From contig NZ_FNKP01000001.1 of assembly GCF_900099835.1 (NCBI RefSeq), positions 868,001-932,000 on the forward strand: 64,000 nt of DNA, given 5' to 3'. Source of the stretch: Paraburkholderia fungorum (lineage in GTDB: Bacteria; Pseudomonadota; Gammaproteobacteria; Burkholderiales; Burkholderiaceae). Both the position numbers and the translations under genes were made by a program. The notes beneath the pieces were generated by a model, which searched no databases, had not been told where the DNA came from, and was given only the letters and a program-made list of their open reading frames with translations. Shown in pieces: positions 44,675 through 54,820 of the stretch. Within the stretch, counting starts at the first letter, position 1, and each line of letters starts with the position of its first letter.

Positions 44675-46054
44675 ATGAACGCCAACCCGGCCGCGGCCGC
44701 CAACGGCCCGCATGCCACCAACGTGCTCGACGTCGAGCACGTGCTTCGCGACACCCATCAGCCGGCATTCCAGATGATGCTGTTCGCGCTCTGCGGGCTG
44801 TGCCTGCTGATCGACGGCTTCGACGCGCAGGCGATGGGCTACGTCGCGCCGAGCGTGATTGGCGAATGGCACGTGTCGAAGGCGGCGTTGGGGCCGGTGT
44901 TCAGCGCCAGCCTGTTCGGCATGCTGCTCGGCGCGTTGGGCCTGTCGGTGCTGGCCGACCGGATCGGGCGTCGGCCGGTGTTGATCGGTGCGACGTTTTT
45001 CTTTGCGCTGTCCATGCTCGCGACACCGCTCGTGTCGACGATTCCCGCGTTGATCACACTGCGCTTCATCACCGGTCTCGGACTCGGCTGCATCATGCCG
45101 AACGCGATGGCGCTGGTCGGCGAGTTCTCGACCCCCGCGCATCGCGTCAAGCGGATGATGCTCGTGTCGTGCGGCTTCACGCTGGGCGCGGCGCTCGGCG
45201 GCTTCGTTAGCGCCGCGCTGATCCCGGCGTACGGCTGGCGCGCGGTGTTCTGGGTCGGCGGCACGGTGCCGTTGCTGCTCGCGTTCGCGATGCTTGCCGC
45301 GTTGCCCGAGTCGCTGCAATTTCTCGTGCTCAAGGGACGCAGCGCACAAGCGTTGCGCTGGCTTGCGAAGTTCAACCCCGCGCTGCCGATCGACTCGAAC
45401 ACGCGTCTCGTCGTGCGGGAAAAGGGCAACGGCGGCGCGCCCGTCGCCGAACTGTTCCGCGCAGGACGCGGCCCGGTGACGGCGATTCTGTGGGCGATCA
45501 GCTTCATGAACCTGATCGATCTGTACTTCCTGTCGAACTGGCTGCCGACCGTCATGCGCGACGCCGGTTATTCGGCGGGCACGGCGGTGATCGTCGGCAC
45601 GGTTTTGCAGACGGGCGGCGTGGTCGGCACGCTGCTGCTGGGCTGGTTTATCGAGCGCTTCGGTTTCGTGCGCGTGCTGTTTGTGTGTTTCATCGGCGCG
45701 GCGCTGGCGGTCGGCGCGATCGGATCGGTTGCGCATGCGTTGCCGTGGCTGCTGATCGTCGTGTTCGCGGGCGGCTTCTGCGTGGTCGGCGGACAACCGG
45801 CGGTCAACGCGCTGGCCGGCCACTTTTATCCGACCACGCTGCGCTCGACCGGCATCGGCTGGAGCCTCGGTATCGGGCGGATCGGCTCGGTGATCGGGCC
45901 GCTCGTCGGCGGTCAGCTGATTGCGATGAACTGGTCGAACGCCGCGCTGTTTCAGGCCGCCGCCGCGCCGGTGCTGTGCTCCGCGCTGCTGGTGATCGCG
46001 CTGGCCGGTTTGACGCGGCTGCGTGGACGTCCGTCCGGAACGCAGTCCGCGTGA
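44675..46054 (+). CDS. MFS transporter, aromatic acid:H+ symporter (AAHS) type
   Basis: The 459-residue product from ATG 44675, with CAGGAGA upstream, is an inner-membrane carrier of about 12 helices. It has the DGFDAQAMGY motif in the first helix that marks the AAHS family of aromatic acid importers (PcaK/BenK-like), and LADRIGRRPVLI in the second loop. It is 36 bases upstream of hmgA, so it probably imports homogentisate, hydroxyphenylacetate or a similar aromatic acid. The ligand is inferred from the operon. Confidence 0.88.
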   Translation: MNANPAAAANGPHATNVLDVEHVLRDTHQPAFQMMLFALCGLCLLIDGFDAQAMGYVAPSVIGEWHVSKAALGPVFSASLFGMLLGALGLSVLADRIGRRPVLIGATFFFALSMLATPLVSTIPALITLRFITGLGLGCIMPNAMALVGEFSTPAHRVKRMMLVSCGFTLGAALGGFVSAALIPAYGWRAVFWVGGTVPLLLAFAMLAALPESLQFLVLKGRSAQALRWLAKFNPALPIDSNTRLVVREKGNGGAPVAELFRAGRGPVTAILWAISFMNLIDLYFLSNWLPTVMRDAGYSAGTAVIVGTVLQTGGVVGTLLLGWFIERFGFVRVLFVCFIGAALAVGAIGSVAHALPWLLIVVFAGGFCVVGGQPAVNALAGHFYPTTLRSTGIGWSLGIGRIGSVIGPLVGGQLIAMNWSNAALFQAAAAPVLCSALLVIALAGLTRLRGRPSGTQSA

Positions 46055-46090
46055 CGCGAAAAAGAGTCGAGTATCAACGGAGAACCTTGC

Positions 46091-47449
46091 ATGGATACCC
46101 CAACACGTAAAGCGGCCACAACCGCGCCCGCAACGAGTTCGCGACTCGAGATCGAGCCGGGCTATCAGTCGGGATTCACTAACGAATTCGCGACCGAAGC
46201 GTTGCCCGGCGCGTTGCCCGAAGGCCGTAATTCGCCGCAACGCGCAGCCTACGGGCTGTACGCTGAGCAGATTTCTGGCACCGCGTTCACCGCGCCGCGC
46301 GGACACAACCGCCGCTCGTGGCTGTACCGGATTCGTCCGGCGGCCGTGCATATGCCGTTCACCCCATTGCCTTCGGACCGGCTAGTCGCGAACTTCGCCG
46401 AGGTGCCTCCGACGCCGCCGAATCAGCTTCGCTGGGACGCGTTGCCGATGCCGGCCGACGCCACCGATTTCATCGACGGCTGGGTGACGATGGCGGGCAA
46501 CGGCTCGGCGGAATCGATGAACGGCTGCGCGATTCATCTGTACGCGGCGAACCGTTCGATGCAGGACCGCTTCTTCTACAGCGCCGATGGCGAACTGCTG
46601 ATCGTGCCGCAGGAAGGGCGCCTCGATATTGCGACCGAAATGGGCCGGCTCGAAGTCGGGCCGTTCGAAATCGCGGTGATCCCGCGCGGCGTGCGCTTCT
46701 CGGTGAGCCTGCCGGACGACACCGCGCGCGGCTATATCTGCGAGAACTTTGGGGCGTTGCTGCGCTTGCCGGATCTCGGTCCGATCGGCTCGAACGGCCT
46801 GGCGAATCCGCGCGATTTCCTCACGCCGCACGCCGCGTACGAAGACCGCGAGGGCGACTTCGAACTCGTCGCGAAGCTGAACGGCAATCTGTGGCGTGCG
46901 GACATCGGCCATTCGCCGCTCGACGTAGTTGCGTGGCACGGCAACTACGCGCCGTACAAGTACGACCTGCGGCGCTTCAACACGATCGGCTCGATCAGCT
47001 TCGATCATCCCGACCCGTCGATATTTCTGGTGCTGCAATCGCAAAGCGACACGCCGGGCGTCGATACGATCGACTTCGTGATTTTCCCGCCGCGCTGGCT
47101 CGCTGCCGAAGATACGTTCCGGCCGCCGTGGTTCCATCGCAATGTCGCGAGCGAATTCATGGGGCTGGTGCACGGCGTGTACGACGCGAAGGCCGAGGGC
47201 TTCGTGCCGGGCGGCGCGAGTCTGCATAACTGCATGACGGGTCACGGCCCGGACGCCGACACGTTCGAAAAAGCGTCGCACGGCGATACGTCGGTGCCGA
47301 AGAAAGTCGGCGACACGATGGCGTTCATGTTCGAAACGCGCACGCTGATCAAGCCGACCCGTTTCGCACTCGAAACCGCGCAGTTGCAGGCGCATTACTA
47401 CGAGTGCTGGCAAGGTCTCAAGAAACATTTCAACCCGGAGCAACGATGA
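46091..47449 (+). CDS. hmgA: Homogentisate 1,2-dioxygenase
   Basis: HmgA opens the ring of homogentisate to maleylacetoacetate in tyrosine and phenylalanine degradation, using Fe(II). The 452-residue product has YQSGFTNEF near the start, [16 protein letters not shown], and the iron-ligand region [15 protein letters not shown] (His and Glu) with a later [15 protein letters not shown] (His). All three family ligands are visible. It follows the transporter gene by 36 bases and overlaps fahA by four bases. Confidence 0.97.
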   Translation: MDTPTRKAATTAPATSSRLEIEPGYQSGFTNEFATEALPGALPEGRNSPQRAAYGLYAEQISGTAFTAPRGHNRRSWLYRIRPAAVHMPFTPLPSDRLVANFAEVPPTPPNQLRWDALPMPADATDFIDGWVTMAGNGSAESMNGCAIHLYAANRSMQDRFFYSADGELLIVPQEGRLDIATEMGRLEVGPFEIAVIPRGVRFSVSLPDDTARGYICENFGALLRLPDLGPIGSNGLANPRDFLTPHAAYEDREGDFELVAKLNGNLWRADIGHSPLDVVAWHGNYAPYKYDLRRFNTIGSISFDHPDPSIFLVLQSQSDTPGVDTIDFVIFPPRWLAAEDTFRPPWFHRNVASEFMGLVHGVYDAKAEGFVPGGASLHNCMTGHGPDADTFEKASHGDTSVPKKVGDTMAFMFETRTLIKPTRFALETAQLQAHYYECWQGLKKHFNPEQR

Positions 47450-48762
47450 ACGCATTGAGCGATCTTCAGGCGACGCTCGATCCGTCGCGCAGGAGCTGGG
47501 TCGAGTCGGCCAACGATTCGACCAACGATTTTTCGATTCAGAATCTGCCGTTCGGTGTTTTTAGCGACAGGCAGAACGACGCGCGTCGCGTGGGCGTGGC
47601 GATTGGCGACCAGATCGTCGATCTCGCCGCGTTGCAGACGGCAGGGTTGCTGAAACTGTCGCTGTCGTCGTCGACATCGAAGGCGGATGTTTTTGCGCGC
47701 GATACGTTGAACGATTTCATCGCGCTGGGTCGCGATACGTGGCGCAGCGTGCGGGTTCAATTGAGCACGCTTCTGGCTCGCGACACCGCAACACTGCGCG
47801 ACGACGCTGCGTTGCGCGCGAAAGTCCTCGTGCGTCAGGCCGACGCGAAGCTGCATCTGCCCGTGCAGATTCCCGGCTACACCGATTTCTATTCGTCGAA
47901 GGAACACGCAACGAACGTCGGCTCCATGTTCCGCGATCCGAAGAATGCGCTGCTGCCGAACTGGTCGGAGATGCCGATCGGCTACAACGGGCGGGCGTCG
48001 TCGGTGGTGGTGAGCGGAACGCCGGTGCGTCGGCCGAACGGTCAGTTGAAGCTGCCGGATCAGGAACGCCCGGTGTTCGGCGCGTGCCGCAAGCTCGATA
48101 TCGAACTGGAAACCGGCTTCGTGATCGGCGCGGGCAACGCACTGGGCGAGCCGGTGGCGTGCGCGGATGCCGAGGCGCATATCTTCGGCATGGTGCTGCT
48201 GAACGACTGGAGCGCGCGCGATATCCAGCAATGGGAATACGTGCCGCTCGGCCCGTTCAACGCGAAGACGTTCGCGACCACGATCTCGCCGTGGATCGTC
48301 ACGCTCGACGCGCTCGAACCGTTCCGCGTCGCGCAGCCGGTGCAGGAGCCTCAGCCGCTCGCGTATCTGCGTCACGAGGGCCAGCACGCGTTCGATATCA
48401 GACTGGAAGTGACGCTGCGTCCGCGCGAGGCGAAGCAGGCGAGCACGATTGCGCGGACCAACTTCAGGCACATGTACTGGACGATGGCACAGCAACTCGC
48501 GCATCACACGGTGTCGGGCTGCAATACGCGCGTGGGCGATCTGATGGGGTCGGGCACGATCAGCGGGCCGACGGAGGATTCGTTCGGCAGCCTGCTGGAA
48601 CTGACATGGAACGGCAAGAAGCCGCTGGAGTTGCGCGAAGGCGGCACGCGCAGTTTCATCGAAGACGGCGACGAACTGACGCTGGCGGGCTGGTGTCAGG
48701 GCGACGGATATCGCGTGGGATTCGGCTTGTGTGCAGGCGAGATTTTGCCCGCGCTGAAGTGA
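47446..48762 (+). CDS. fahA: Fumarylacetoacetase
   Basis: FahA hydrolyses fumarylacetoacetate to fumarate and acetoacetate, the last step of the homogentisate pathway. The 438-residue product has the beta-roll and metal-binding motifs [15 protein letters not shown] near residue 145, [22 protein letters not shown] [25 protein letters not shown] and the final [13 protein letters not shown]. Its ATG overlaps the hmgA stop. Maleylacetoacetate isomerase (maiA) is not in the window and must be elsewhere or be replaced. Confidence 0.96.
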   Translation: MNALSDLQATLDPSRRSWVESANDSTNDFSIQNLPFGVFSDRQNDARRVGVAIGDQIVDLAALQTAGLLKLSLSSSTSKADVFARDTLNDFIALGRDTWRSVRVQLSTLLARDTATLRDDAALRAKVLVRQADAKLHLPVQIPGYTDFYSSKEHATNVGSMFRDPKNALLPNWSEMPIGYNGRASSVVVSGTPVRRPNGQLKLPDQERPVFGACRKLDIELETGFVIGAGNALGEPVACADAEAHIFGMVLLNDWSARDIQQWEYVPLGPFNAKTFATTISPWIVTLDALEPFRVAQPVQEPQPLAYLRHEGQHAFDIRLEVTLRPREAKQASTIARTNFRHMYWTMAQQLAHHTVSGCNTRVGDLMGSGTISGPTEDSFGSLLELTWNGKKPLELREGGTRSFIEDGDELTLAGWCQGDGYRVGFGLCAGEILPALK

Positions 48763-48793
48763 CGATCAAGCCGCGTTGAACCGGCGCGGCGCT

Positions 48794-48836
48794 AAAAAAG
48801 GGGAGATCGGCTTACACGCCGATCTCCCCTTTTTTA
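48794..48836. terminator. Strong bidirectional terminator
   Basis: A long stem AAAAAAGGGGAGATCGGC with GCCGATCTCCCCTTTTTT surrounds a TTACAC loop (48794-48835). T-runs are present on both sides. It separates the homogentisate operon from the convergent MFS gene. Confidence 0.95.
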
Positions 48837-48895
48837 TGCAGTGGCAACTCGCGTCTGCGCATCCGCGCGCGTGCCCAATCCGTCGAGCCGAACGA

Positions 48896-50056
48896 TCAGC
48901 CCGCGATCTCCGTGAAGCCGCGCCGCTTTTCCCACCACACTGCAACCAGAAACGCGAGCGCCGCCACCAGCAGCACGCCGACCATCGCGTCGTTGCCCAC
49001 CCGCTTCATCAACGCACCGGCCACCAGCGGACCACCGAAGCTCGCCGCGCTCCACGATGCACCCACCAGCGAACTCGCCGACACCAGCGCGACGCCGCGA
49101 AAGCGCTCGCCGCACGCGACCAGCGACAACGTATAGATCGCGCCCGCCGCCGCGCCGAGCACATACAGCAGCGGCCAGCACAACCACGGCGAGCGGACCG
49201 CCCACGGCAGCAGCGGCAACAGCGCGACGACCACGATCCCGCATCCGGTATGCACCCGCTCTCGCCCCAGCCGGTCCGCGAGCCAGCCGATCGGAAACTG
49301 CATCGTCGTATCGCCGAGCAGCAACGCCGACGCGAACAGCACGGCCACCTCGCTCGCGATGCCGTGCGACATCGCGAACAGCGGCAGCAGCGACAGCGCA
49401 ATCGTGTCGAACAGCGCGAAGAAGCCCGTGCCAATGACGAGCGCGGGCATCTGCGGCAACACGCGACGCCAGCCGCCGTGTGCTGCGTGTTCATCGTCGT
49501 GGGCGTGCGGAGTCGTGCGGATCGTCGCGAGCATCGGTAATGCCAGCAGAAAAATTGCGCCGCACAGCAGAAAACGCTCATGCGTGAATCCGGCGATCTG
49601 GCTCACCAGCACCGGCCCCGACATCTGGAATAGCGTGAAGTTGGTCGCGTAGATCGCGATGACGCGGCCGCGCGAAGCGTCGTCGGCCAACTGGTTGACC
49701 CAGGCTTCGCCGATCGTGAACAGCAACATTAACGCCGCGCCGCACAACAGACGCAACACGGCCCATAGCCAGAGGTTCGCCGAGAGTTGCATCAACGCGG
49801 TGGCGAACGCGACCACCAATACCGCGCCGACAATCACCTGACGGCCACCGAAGCGTGCCGCGATCCATCCGGCCAGCGGCACGATGATGAGACCGCCGCC
49901 CGCTTGCGCCGCCGTCAGCAGGCCGACGACGTCGGTGCCGTAACCGGCTTGCGTCAACGCGAGGGACGTGAGGGGAAGCGTCGCGCCGCTGCCGAGTCCG
50001 ACGACGGCGACACTGAGGATCAGAGCGAGGAAATCGCGGGTGAAGATGACTTTCAT
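48896..50056 (-). CDS. MFS transporter (YcaD-like)
   Basis: The 386-residue product from ATG 50056 is a 12-helix inner-membrane protein. It has the MFS loop motif AGWIAARFGGRQVIVGA near residue 60 and a matching ADRLGRERVHTG in the second half. Overall layout resembles YcaD-type sugar or drug exporters; the substrate is unknown. A much longer frame extending to 50500 is an artefact. It is about 170 bases downstream of another MFS gene on the same strand, with a hairpin between. Confidence 0.85.
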   Translation of the reverse strand: MKVIFTRDFLALILSVAVVGLGSGATLPLTSLALTQAGYGTDVVGLLTAAQAGGGLIIVPLAGWIAARFGGRQVIVGAVLVVAFATALMQLSANLWLWAVLRLLCGAALMLLFTIGEAWVNQLADDASRGRVIAIYATNFTLFQMSGPVLVSQIAGFTHERFLLCGAIFLLALPMLATIRTTPHAHDDEHAAHGGWRRVLPQMPALVIGTGFFALFDTIALSLLPLFAMSHGIASEVAVLFASALLLGDTTMQFPIGWLADRLGRERVHTGCGIVVVALLPLLPWAVRSPWLCWPLLYVLGAAAGAIYTLSLVACGERFRGVALVSASSLVGASWSAASFGGPLVAGALMKRVGNDAMVGVLLVAALAFLVAVWWEKRRGFTEIAG

Positions 50057-50181
50057 CGGGCGGGATGCTACTACGGGCGCCACGCATTGGCACCTGTCGT
50101 GTCGGACGGGGCGCCCGCAGGACGTTGCGGCGACGCGTGTGCATGATGCGTGCCGGCAACGATTGAAGAGAAGAAACTGAA

Positions 50182-50202
50182 CGGGCGCGAAAACCGCGCC
50201 CG
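50182..50202 (-). terminator. Hairpin between the two MFS genes
   Basis: CGGGCGCG (50182-50189) and CGCGCCCG (50195-50202) form a perfect 8-bp stem. On the minus strand it is followed by TTCAGTTTCTTC, a weak T-rich tail, so it may terminate the upstream MFS transcript. Confidence 0.6.
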
Positions 50203-50223
50203 CATCGTGCAACCAGTTCGAGA

Positions 50224-51390
50224 TTAACCCGCCACCGCCATCCGCTGCGCGCGCCGGTCGATCGACACCGACCACAGCGTCAGCAGCAACGCGCCAATCG
50301 ATGTCGCCACGCCGACCCACGGCAGCGTGGTCAGCGGTGCGCCCGCACCGATCGCCATACCGCCGAGCCACGCGCCGGTCGCGTTGCCGAGGTTGAACGC
50401 GCCCTGGTTCAGCGTCGAAGCCAGATTCGGCGCGTGACTTGCACGGTCGACGATCAGCATTTGCAGTGGCGGCACGATCGCGAAGGCAAGAATGCCCCAC
50501 ACGAAAATCGTGATCATCGCGGGAATCTCGGCGTGCATCGTGCCCGCGAAAATCGTCAGGATCACGACGATCGCCAGCAGGAACGCAACCAGCGATGGCA
50601 TCAGCCGCCAGTCGGCCAGCTTGCCGCCGAGCGTGCTGCCGACCGTCAGGCCGAGACCGAACAGCAACAGCACCATCGTGACCGCGTGCGGCGTGAAGCC
50701 GGTCACGTCTTCGAGAATCGGGGTGATGTAGGTGAAGGTCGAAAAGAGACTGGCCGACGCGAGCACGCTAATGCCGAGCACCATCAGCACCTGCGGGTTC
50801 TTCAACACACTGAATTCGCGGACGAGACTTGCTTTCTCCATCTCGATCTTCGCGGGCAGACACACGGCCAGCGCCGCCGCGGCGACGATGCCGATACCGG
50901 TCACGGCCCAGAACGTCGCGCGCCAGCCGACCGCCTGGCCGAGCGCGGTGCCGAGCGGCACACCCAGCACGTTGGCGAGCGTCAGGCCGGTGAACATCAG
51001 CGCAATGGCTTGCGCGCGGCGGTTCGGCGCGACCAGCCCCGCAGCCACGACCGAGCCGATCCCGAAGAACGCGCCATGGCAGAACGCCGTGACGATGCGC
51101 GCGGCCATCAGCACCGCGTAACCTGGCGCCACCGCGCACAGCAGGTTGCCGACGATGAACACGCCGATCAGGCTCATCAGCGCTTTCTTGCGCGGCATGT
51201 TGGCGACCGCGATCGCGACGATGGGCGCGCCGATCGTCACGCCGAGCGCATAGGCCGACACCAGCATCCCCGCAGCGGGAATCGAAACGGACAGATCGCG
51301 CGCGACATCGGGCAGCAGCCCCATGATCACGAATTCGGTGGTACCGATTCCAAACGCGGCGACGGCAAGGGCTAGCAGGGGTAAAGGCAT
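50224..51390 (-). CDS. MFS transporter, DHA1 family (AraJ/YdhP-like)
   Basis: The 388-residue product has twelve predicted helices and begins LLALAVAAFGIGTTEFVIMGLLPDVA, a motif of DHA1 efflux permeases related to AraJ, YdhP and SotB. It also has PLGTALGQAVGWRATFW in helix 5, motif C of drug exporters. It probably exports drugs, sugars or arabinose-like compounds, but nothing nearby identifies a substrate. No regulator is adjacent. Confidence 0.88.
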   Translation of the reverse strand: MPLPLLALAVAAFGIGTTEFVIMGLLPDVARDLSVSIPAAGMLVSAYALGVTIGAPIVAIAVANMPRKKALMSLIGVFIVGNLLCAVAPGYAVLMAARIVTAFCHGAFFGIGSVVAAGLVAPNRRAQAIALMFTGLTLANVLGVPLGTALGQAVGWRATFWAVTGIGIVAAAALAVCLPAKIEMEKASLVREFSVLKNPQVLMVLGISVLASASLFSTFTYITPILEDVTGFTPHAVTMVLLLFGLGLTVGSTLGGKLADWRLMPSLVAFLLAIVVILTIFAGTMHAEIPAMITIFVWGILAFAIVPPLQMLIVDRASHAPNLASTLNQGAFNLGNATGAWLGGMAIGAGAPLTTLPWVGVATSIGALLLTLWSVSIDRRAQRMAVAG

Positions 51391-51611
51391 GGTGGCGGAG
51401 CGTGAATCAGCACGACGGGAGCGCCGTGCGGCCGACGCGCGTTTTCGGGGCGAAAACGCCTGCGCCGGGCAGGGATAAAGCAGTAGGGGATTCTACCTAA
51501 GACAAAACGACGCGGCTGATCCGTAAGGCAATTGTTGTTTTTTGCTGAAAACTGGACGGGGCGCGCGTGTCTTGAGGCGGCGCTTCGAACCCTAAAGCGA
51601 AAGTGGAATGC

Positions 51612-52439
51612 TCAGCGTTTCGTGAGCGGGCCCGCCTGCAACGGATCGCCGTGACGGCCCGCACCTCCGGCAAAATTCGCCGCCCCGGCGACGCCTTCGT
51701 CGAACACCGCCCGATAGCCGCCCGCGCCTTCGCGACGCAGTGCTTCGGCGAGGTCGTCGAGCGTGCTGTTCTCCAACGCGGAGCGGCGATCGGCGAGCAG
51801 TGCCGTCTGCGGAAACGCGGCCAACTCCGCAGCCAGTTGCTCGGCTGCGGCGCGGACAGAGCCTTTCGGCACGACGCGGTTTGCGAGCCCGAAGTCGAGC
51901 GCTTCCTGCGCACTCACCGCGCGTCCGGTGAGAATCAGATCGAGCGCTCGCGACAGTCCGATCAGACGAGGCAGCCGGATCGTGCCGCCGTCGATCAGCG
52001 GAATCCCGACGCGCCGGCAGAACACGCCCAGCACCGCATCGTCTTCGACCACCCGCAGGTCGCACATCGCGGCCAACTCCAGCCCGCCCGCGACGGCATA
52101 GCCGGCGATCGCCGCGATCACCGGTTTGCTGAAACTCATCCGCGTGGGACCCATCGGGCCGGGGCCGCTGCCATCGGCGTGCAGTTCATTGCGGCGGGTG
52201 TCGTCGGATAGCGCGCTCAGATCCGCGCCCGCGCAAAACGTGCCGCCCGCGCCGAACAGCACCGCCGCGCGCCACGCGGGCTCCGCCTCGAAGCGGCTGA
52301 ACGCGTCGCTCAACGCCTGCGCAACCGGACGGTCCACCGCATTACGTCGCGCCGGACGCTCAAGGACGATCGTCGCCACGCCGTTATCCTCGTTAGGTTC
52401 AATGCGTACGTATTCACTGAAATTTTGGGTGGTTATCAT
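51612..52439 (-). CDS. Enoyl-CoA hydratase/isomerase family protein
   Basis: The 275-residue product is a crotonase-fold protein: TIVLERPARRNAVDRP near residue 25, the oxyanion-hole GGTFCAGADLSAL near 65 and AIAGYAVAGGLELAAMCDLRVV near 110. The glutamate expected for hydration chemistry after the GG dyad is not where I would expect it (GIPLIDGGTIRL follows), so the exact reaction could be hydration, isomerisation or something else. It is divergent from the next plus-strand gene with 93 bases between. Confidence 0.87.
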   Translation of the reverse strand: MITTQNFSEYVRIEPNEDNGVATIVLERPARRNAVDRPVAQALSDAFSRFEAEPAWRAAVLFGAGGTFCAGADLSALSDDTRRNELHADGSGPGPMGPTRMSFSKPVIAAIAGYAVAGGLELAAMCDLRVVEDDAVLGVFCRRVGIPLIDGGTIRLPRLIGLSRALDLILTGRAVSAQEALDFGLANRVVPKGSVRAAAEQLAAELAAFPQTALLADRRSALENSTLDDLAEALRREGAGGYRAVFDEGVAGAANFAGGAGRHGDPLQAGPLTKR

Positions 52440-52532
52440 CGTTGAACCCGTGGAGGTCGGTACCCGCGAGCGCGCTTATCCCGCGTGCTCGCGCGAGGTG
52501 CCGATGCAGAGTAATTAATAGAGTGGCTCGTC

Positions 52533-53150
52533 ATGCTTCTTTCACACTCGGCTCGTAGCGTTAGCGCTCTATTCACACGCTGGCGTTTTTTCGCCGGCTT
52601 ATCGAGCCTGCCTTTGCCCTTGTCCAATTCATCGCCAACCGGTGCGCCGGGATGTGCTGAAACCGTCTGGCTCGTGCCGCTGCACGAACATCCATGGTAC
52701 GACCACGTGCGCCTGAAACGCGTCTTCGTCACCGACGGCACGCGGCACCAGGTCGTGCTGGTCGACGTGCGCAAACTGCTCGCCTGTGCGGATCGCGATA
52801 ACACCGACTACGTGCTGCGGCCCGTCGCCGAATGGCATTCGGGCAAGGTGCGCGGCATTCGCGAGTTTCTCGATCCGGACAGCCCGCGCGTGCCGCAGAT
52901 GCCCTACGTGACGATCTCGACGCGTCGCGCTTCGGGTCTGCTCGGCTGGCTCGGTCTGGAGCGCGAAGGGGTGGTGGCGTTTCGCAATGGCCAGCATCGC
53001 GCGCGTTATCTCGCCGATGCCGGCGCGCGCTGGTGTCCGGTGGAAGTGCACGAGCGCGAGGCGGGCTTGCTGCGCGAAATGTGCGGCGCCGCAGACGACG
53101 CCCGCACGGCGATTCGCGCTGTCTCATTGAGCAAGGAAGGCGGCGTTTAA
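52533..53150 (+). CDS. Plasmid fertility inhibition factor-like (ParB/Srx-like fold) protein
   Basis: The 205-residue product has a short N-terminal stretch and a compact C-terminal domain with VWLVPLHEHPWYDHVRLKR, VLVDVRKLL and the motif FRNGQHRARYLADAGA near residue 155. That motif recalls the DG-H-R box of ParB/sulfiredoxin-fold proteins. From memory, Burkholderia proteins of this type are annotated as plasmid fertility inhibition factors, related to the IncP/IncW FiwA and Osa group, which reduce conjugative transfer. No plasmid genes are near. The start at 52533 lacks a strong ribosome binding site. Confidence 0.55.
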   Translation: MLLSHSARSVSALFTRWRFFAGLSSLPLPLSNSSPTGAPGCAETVWLVPLHEHPWYDHVRLKRVFVTDGTRHQVVLVDVRKLLACADRDNTDYVLRPVAEWHSGKVRGIREFLDPDSPRVPQMPYVTISTRRASGLLGWLGLEREGVVAFRNGQHRARYLADAGARWCPVEVHEREAGLLREMCGAADDARTAIRAVSLSKEGGV

Positions 53151-53199
53151 GCAGCCGCTCCTGCTGTTACCGAACCGGAAACCGAGGCGCTCGCAGCGC

Positions 53200-54204
53200 T
53201 TACGCGTGGCTCGCCGCAAGCACCGTATTGCGCGGCGTGCCACCTTGCCAGGCCGCGACGTTGTCGAGCGTGGTCTGCGCAATCTCGTTCATCGCCTCGC
53301 GCGTGAAAAACGCCTGGTGCGCGGTGACGATCACATTCGGGAACATCAGCAGGCGCGCGAGCACGTCGTCCTGGAGCGGCAGATTCGAATGATCTTCGAA
53401 GAAGATGCCGCCTTCTTCCTCATACACGTCCAGACCGAGATTGCCGAGCTGACCGTCTTTTAGCGCGCCGATCAGCGCGTTGGCTTCGACGAGTCCGCCG
53501 CGCCCCGTGTTGACCAGCATCGCGCCGCGCTTCATCTTGGCGAGCGCAGGTCCGTTGATCAGATGGTACGTGGACGGCAACAGCGGGCAGTGCAGGCTCA
53601 CCACATCCGATTCGGCGAGCAGCGTGTCGAGCGGCACGTAGCGTGCGCCGAGCGCGAGCAGATCGTCGGCGGGCGTGCCGGGATCGTGCGCGAGCACCTG
53701 CATGCCGAAGCCCGCCATGATCCGTCCGAACACGCGCCCGATCATGCCGGTGCCGACCACGCCCACGGTCTTGCCATGCAGATCGAATCCCAGCAGCCCA
53801 TGCAACGAGAAATCGCCCTCACGCGTGCGCGCGACCGCACGCGGCAAGCGCCGGTTCAACGCGAGAATCAGCCCGACCGCGTGCTCGGCTACCGCATGCG
53901 GCGAATAGGCCGGCACACGCACGACGGGAATCCCAAGACGCTCGGCGGCGGCCAGATCGACGTGATTGAAACCCGCCGAGCGCAGCGCGATCAGGCGCGT
54001 GCCGCCTGCATGGAGTTGCTCCAGCACGGTGGCGTCGACATGATCGTTGACGAATGGGCAGACCACTTCATAACCGTGCGCGAGGATCGCCGTTTCGCTA
54101 TCGAGATGCGACTCCTGGAAATGCAGTTCGTAACCGTGGGAGGCGTTGGTTTCGGTGAACGTGTCGATGTCGTACTGACGGCTGCTGAAGAGGATCATGC
54201 GCAT
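53200..54204 (-). CDS. ldhA: D-lactate dehydrogenase (LdhA-like 2-hydroxyacid dehydrogenase)
   Basis: The 334-residue product from ATG 54204 begins MRMILFSSRQYD and aligns closely in my memory with E. coli LdhA: FVNDHVDATVLE, RSAGFNHVDLAAAERLG, RVPAYSPHAVAEHAVGL, the NAD-binding GKTVGVVGTGMIG, NTGRGGLVE with the substrate arginine, and VTAHQAFFT with the catalytic histidine. It would reduce pyruvate to D-lactate under oxygen limitation. It is divergent from the aspT cluster with a 616-base gap. An upstream start at 54246 adds 14 residues and is less likely. Confidence 0.9.
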   Translation of the reverse strand: MRMILFSSRQYDIDTFTETNASHGYELHFQESHLDSETAILAHGYEVVCPFVNDHVDATVLEQLHAGGTRLIALRSAGFNHVDLAAAERLGIPVVRVPAYSPHAVAEHAVGLILALNRRLPRAVARTREGDFSLHGLLGFDLHGKTVGVVGTGMIGRVFGRIMAGFGMQVLAHDPGTPADDLLALGARYVPLDTLLAESDVVSLHCPLLPSTYHLINGPALAKMKRGAMLVNTGRGGLVEANALIGALKDGQLGNLGLDVYEEEGGIFFEDHSNLPLQDDVLARLLMFPNVIVTAHQAFFTREAMNEIAQTTLDNVAAWQGGTPRNTVLAASHA

Positions 54205-54820
54205 GACGGGCTCCGGAGAAGACCCGCCGCTTTCGAAGCCGCGCATTAGTCACACGGCAAAAGGGCAGGTCAGTGCAGTTCGTTGAACCTGGTGCAGTAC
54301 TCGGTGCGGTTTGGCGATTCAGTATAAGGCACTCATTGCGCGGACTACTGCATGGCGCAGAGCAGCATAAATCGCGTTGGCCTTAAGTGTGGACCTTTAC
54401 CGAAGCTCGTGTTTCGTGAAGTCGCCGGCTTGTAATGAAAATCATATTGACAGTCGTCCCGATCTACAATATTTATTAAAAGCAGTCTAAAACGCACGTT
54501 TAGTGGTACTGCAAGAAACCGGCCAACTGAAGATTATGTCTTTTTCACGGCGTCAGACAACTTCGCGAGGAAATAGTGATTGTCGAGCTAGCGGAAACTT
54601 ATCCCGGTTCCGGTTTCGTCACTGCGGCGCGGCGTAATTTTCCGTACGTCTTTCGCCTATTCCCCTCTGCCATTGGCTTTCGGCTCGCCGACTCCCGATA
54701 TACGGTTTAACGAACGTTTGAAAGAATTGTCCGGCTATATAGGTCGGAATGGATTCACTCGTTTTATAGCGCGATTTTTTTTCAGCTATCTACTAACAAG
54801 ACGTCAATCGGCGAGCCAAC
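54205..54820. other. Long divergent region between ldhA and aspT
   Basis: No supported gene is seen in 616 bases. The middle (54440-54490) is AT-rich and holds a perfect TTGACA. No FNR/ANR box (TTGAT-N4-ATCAA) was found by eye despite the anaerobic flavour of the neighbours. Several weak hairpins are possible. Confidence 0.5.
54447..54475 (+). promoter_or_regulatory. Possible sigma-70 promoter upstream of aspT
   Basis: TTGACA (54447-54452) and TATTTA (54470-54475) are separated by 17 bases; the -10 matches only three of six positions. A better hexamer TACAAT (54465-54470) is at too short a distance (12). It would give a leader of about 340 bases. Confidence 0.4.

Noticed and set aside
54447..54470. 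Promoter pair TTGACA with TACAAT upstream of aspT
   Set aside because: The spacer is only 12 bases, too short for sigma-70; the weaker TATTTA at 17 bases is listed instead.
54205..54820. FNR/ANR box in the ldhA-aspT intergenic region
   Set aside because: No TTGAT-N4-ATCAA or close variant was found by eye despite the suggestive gene content.
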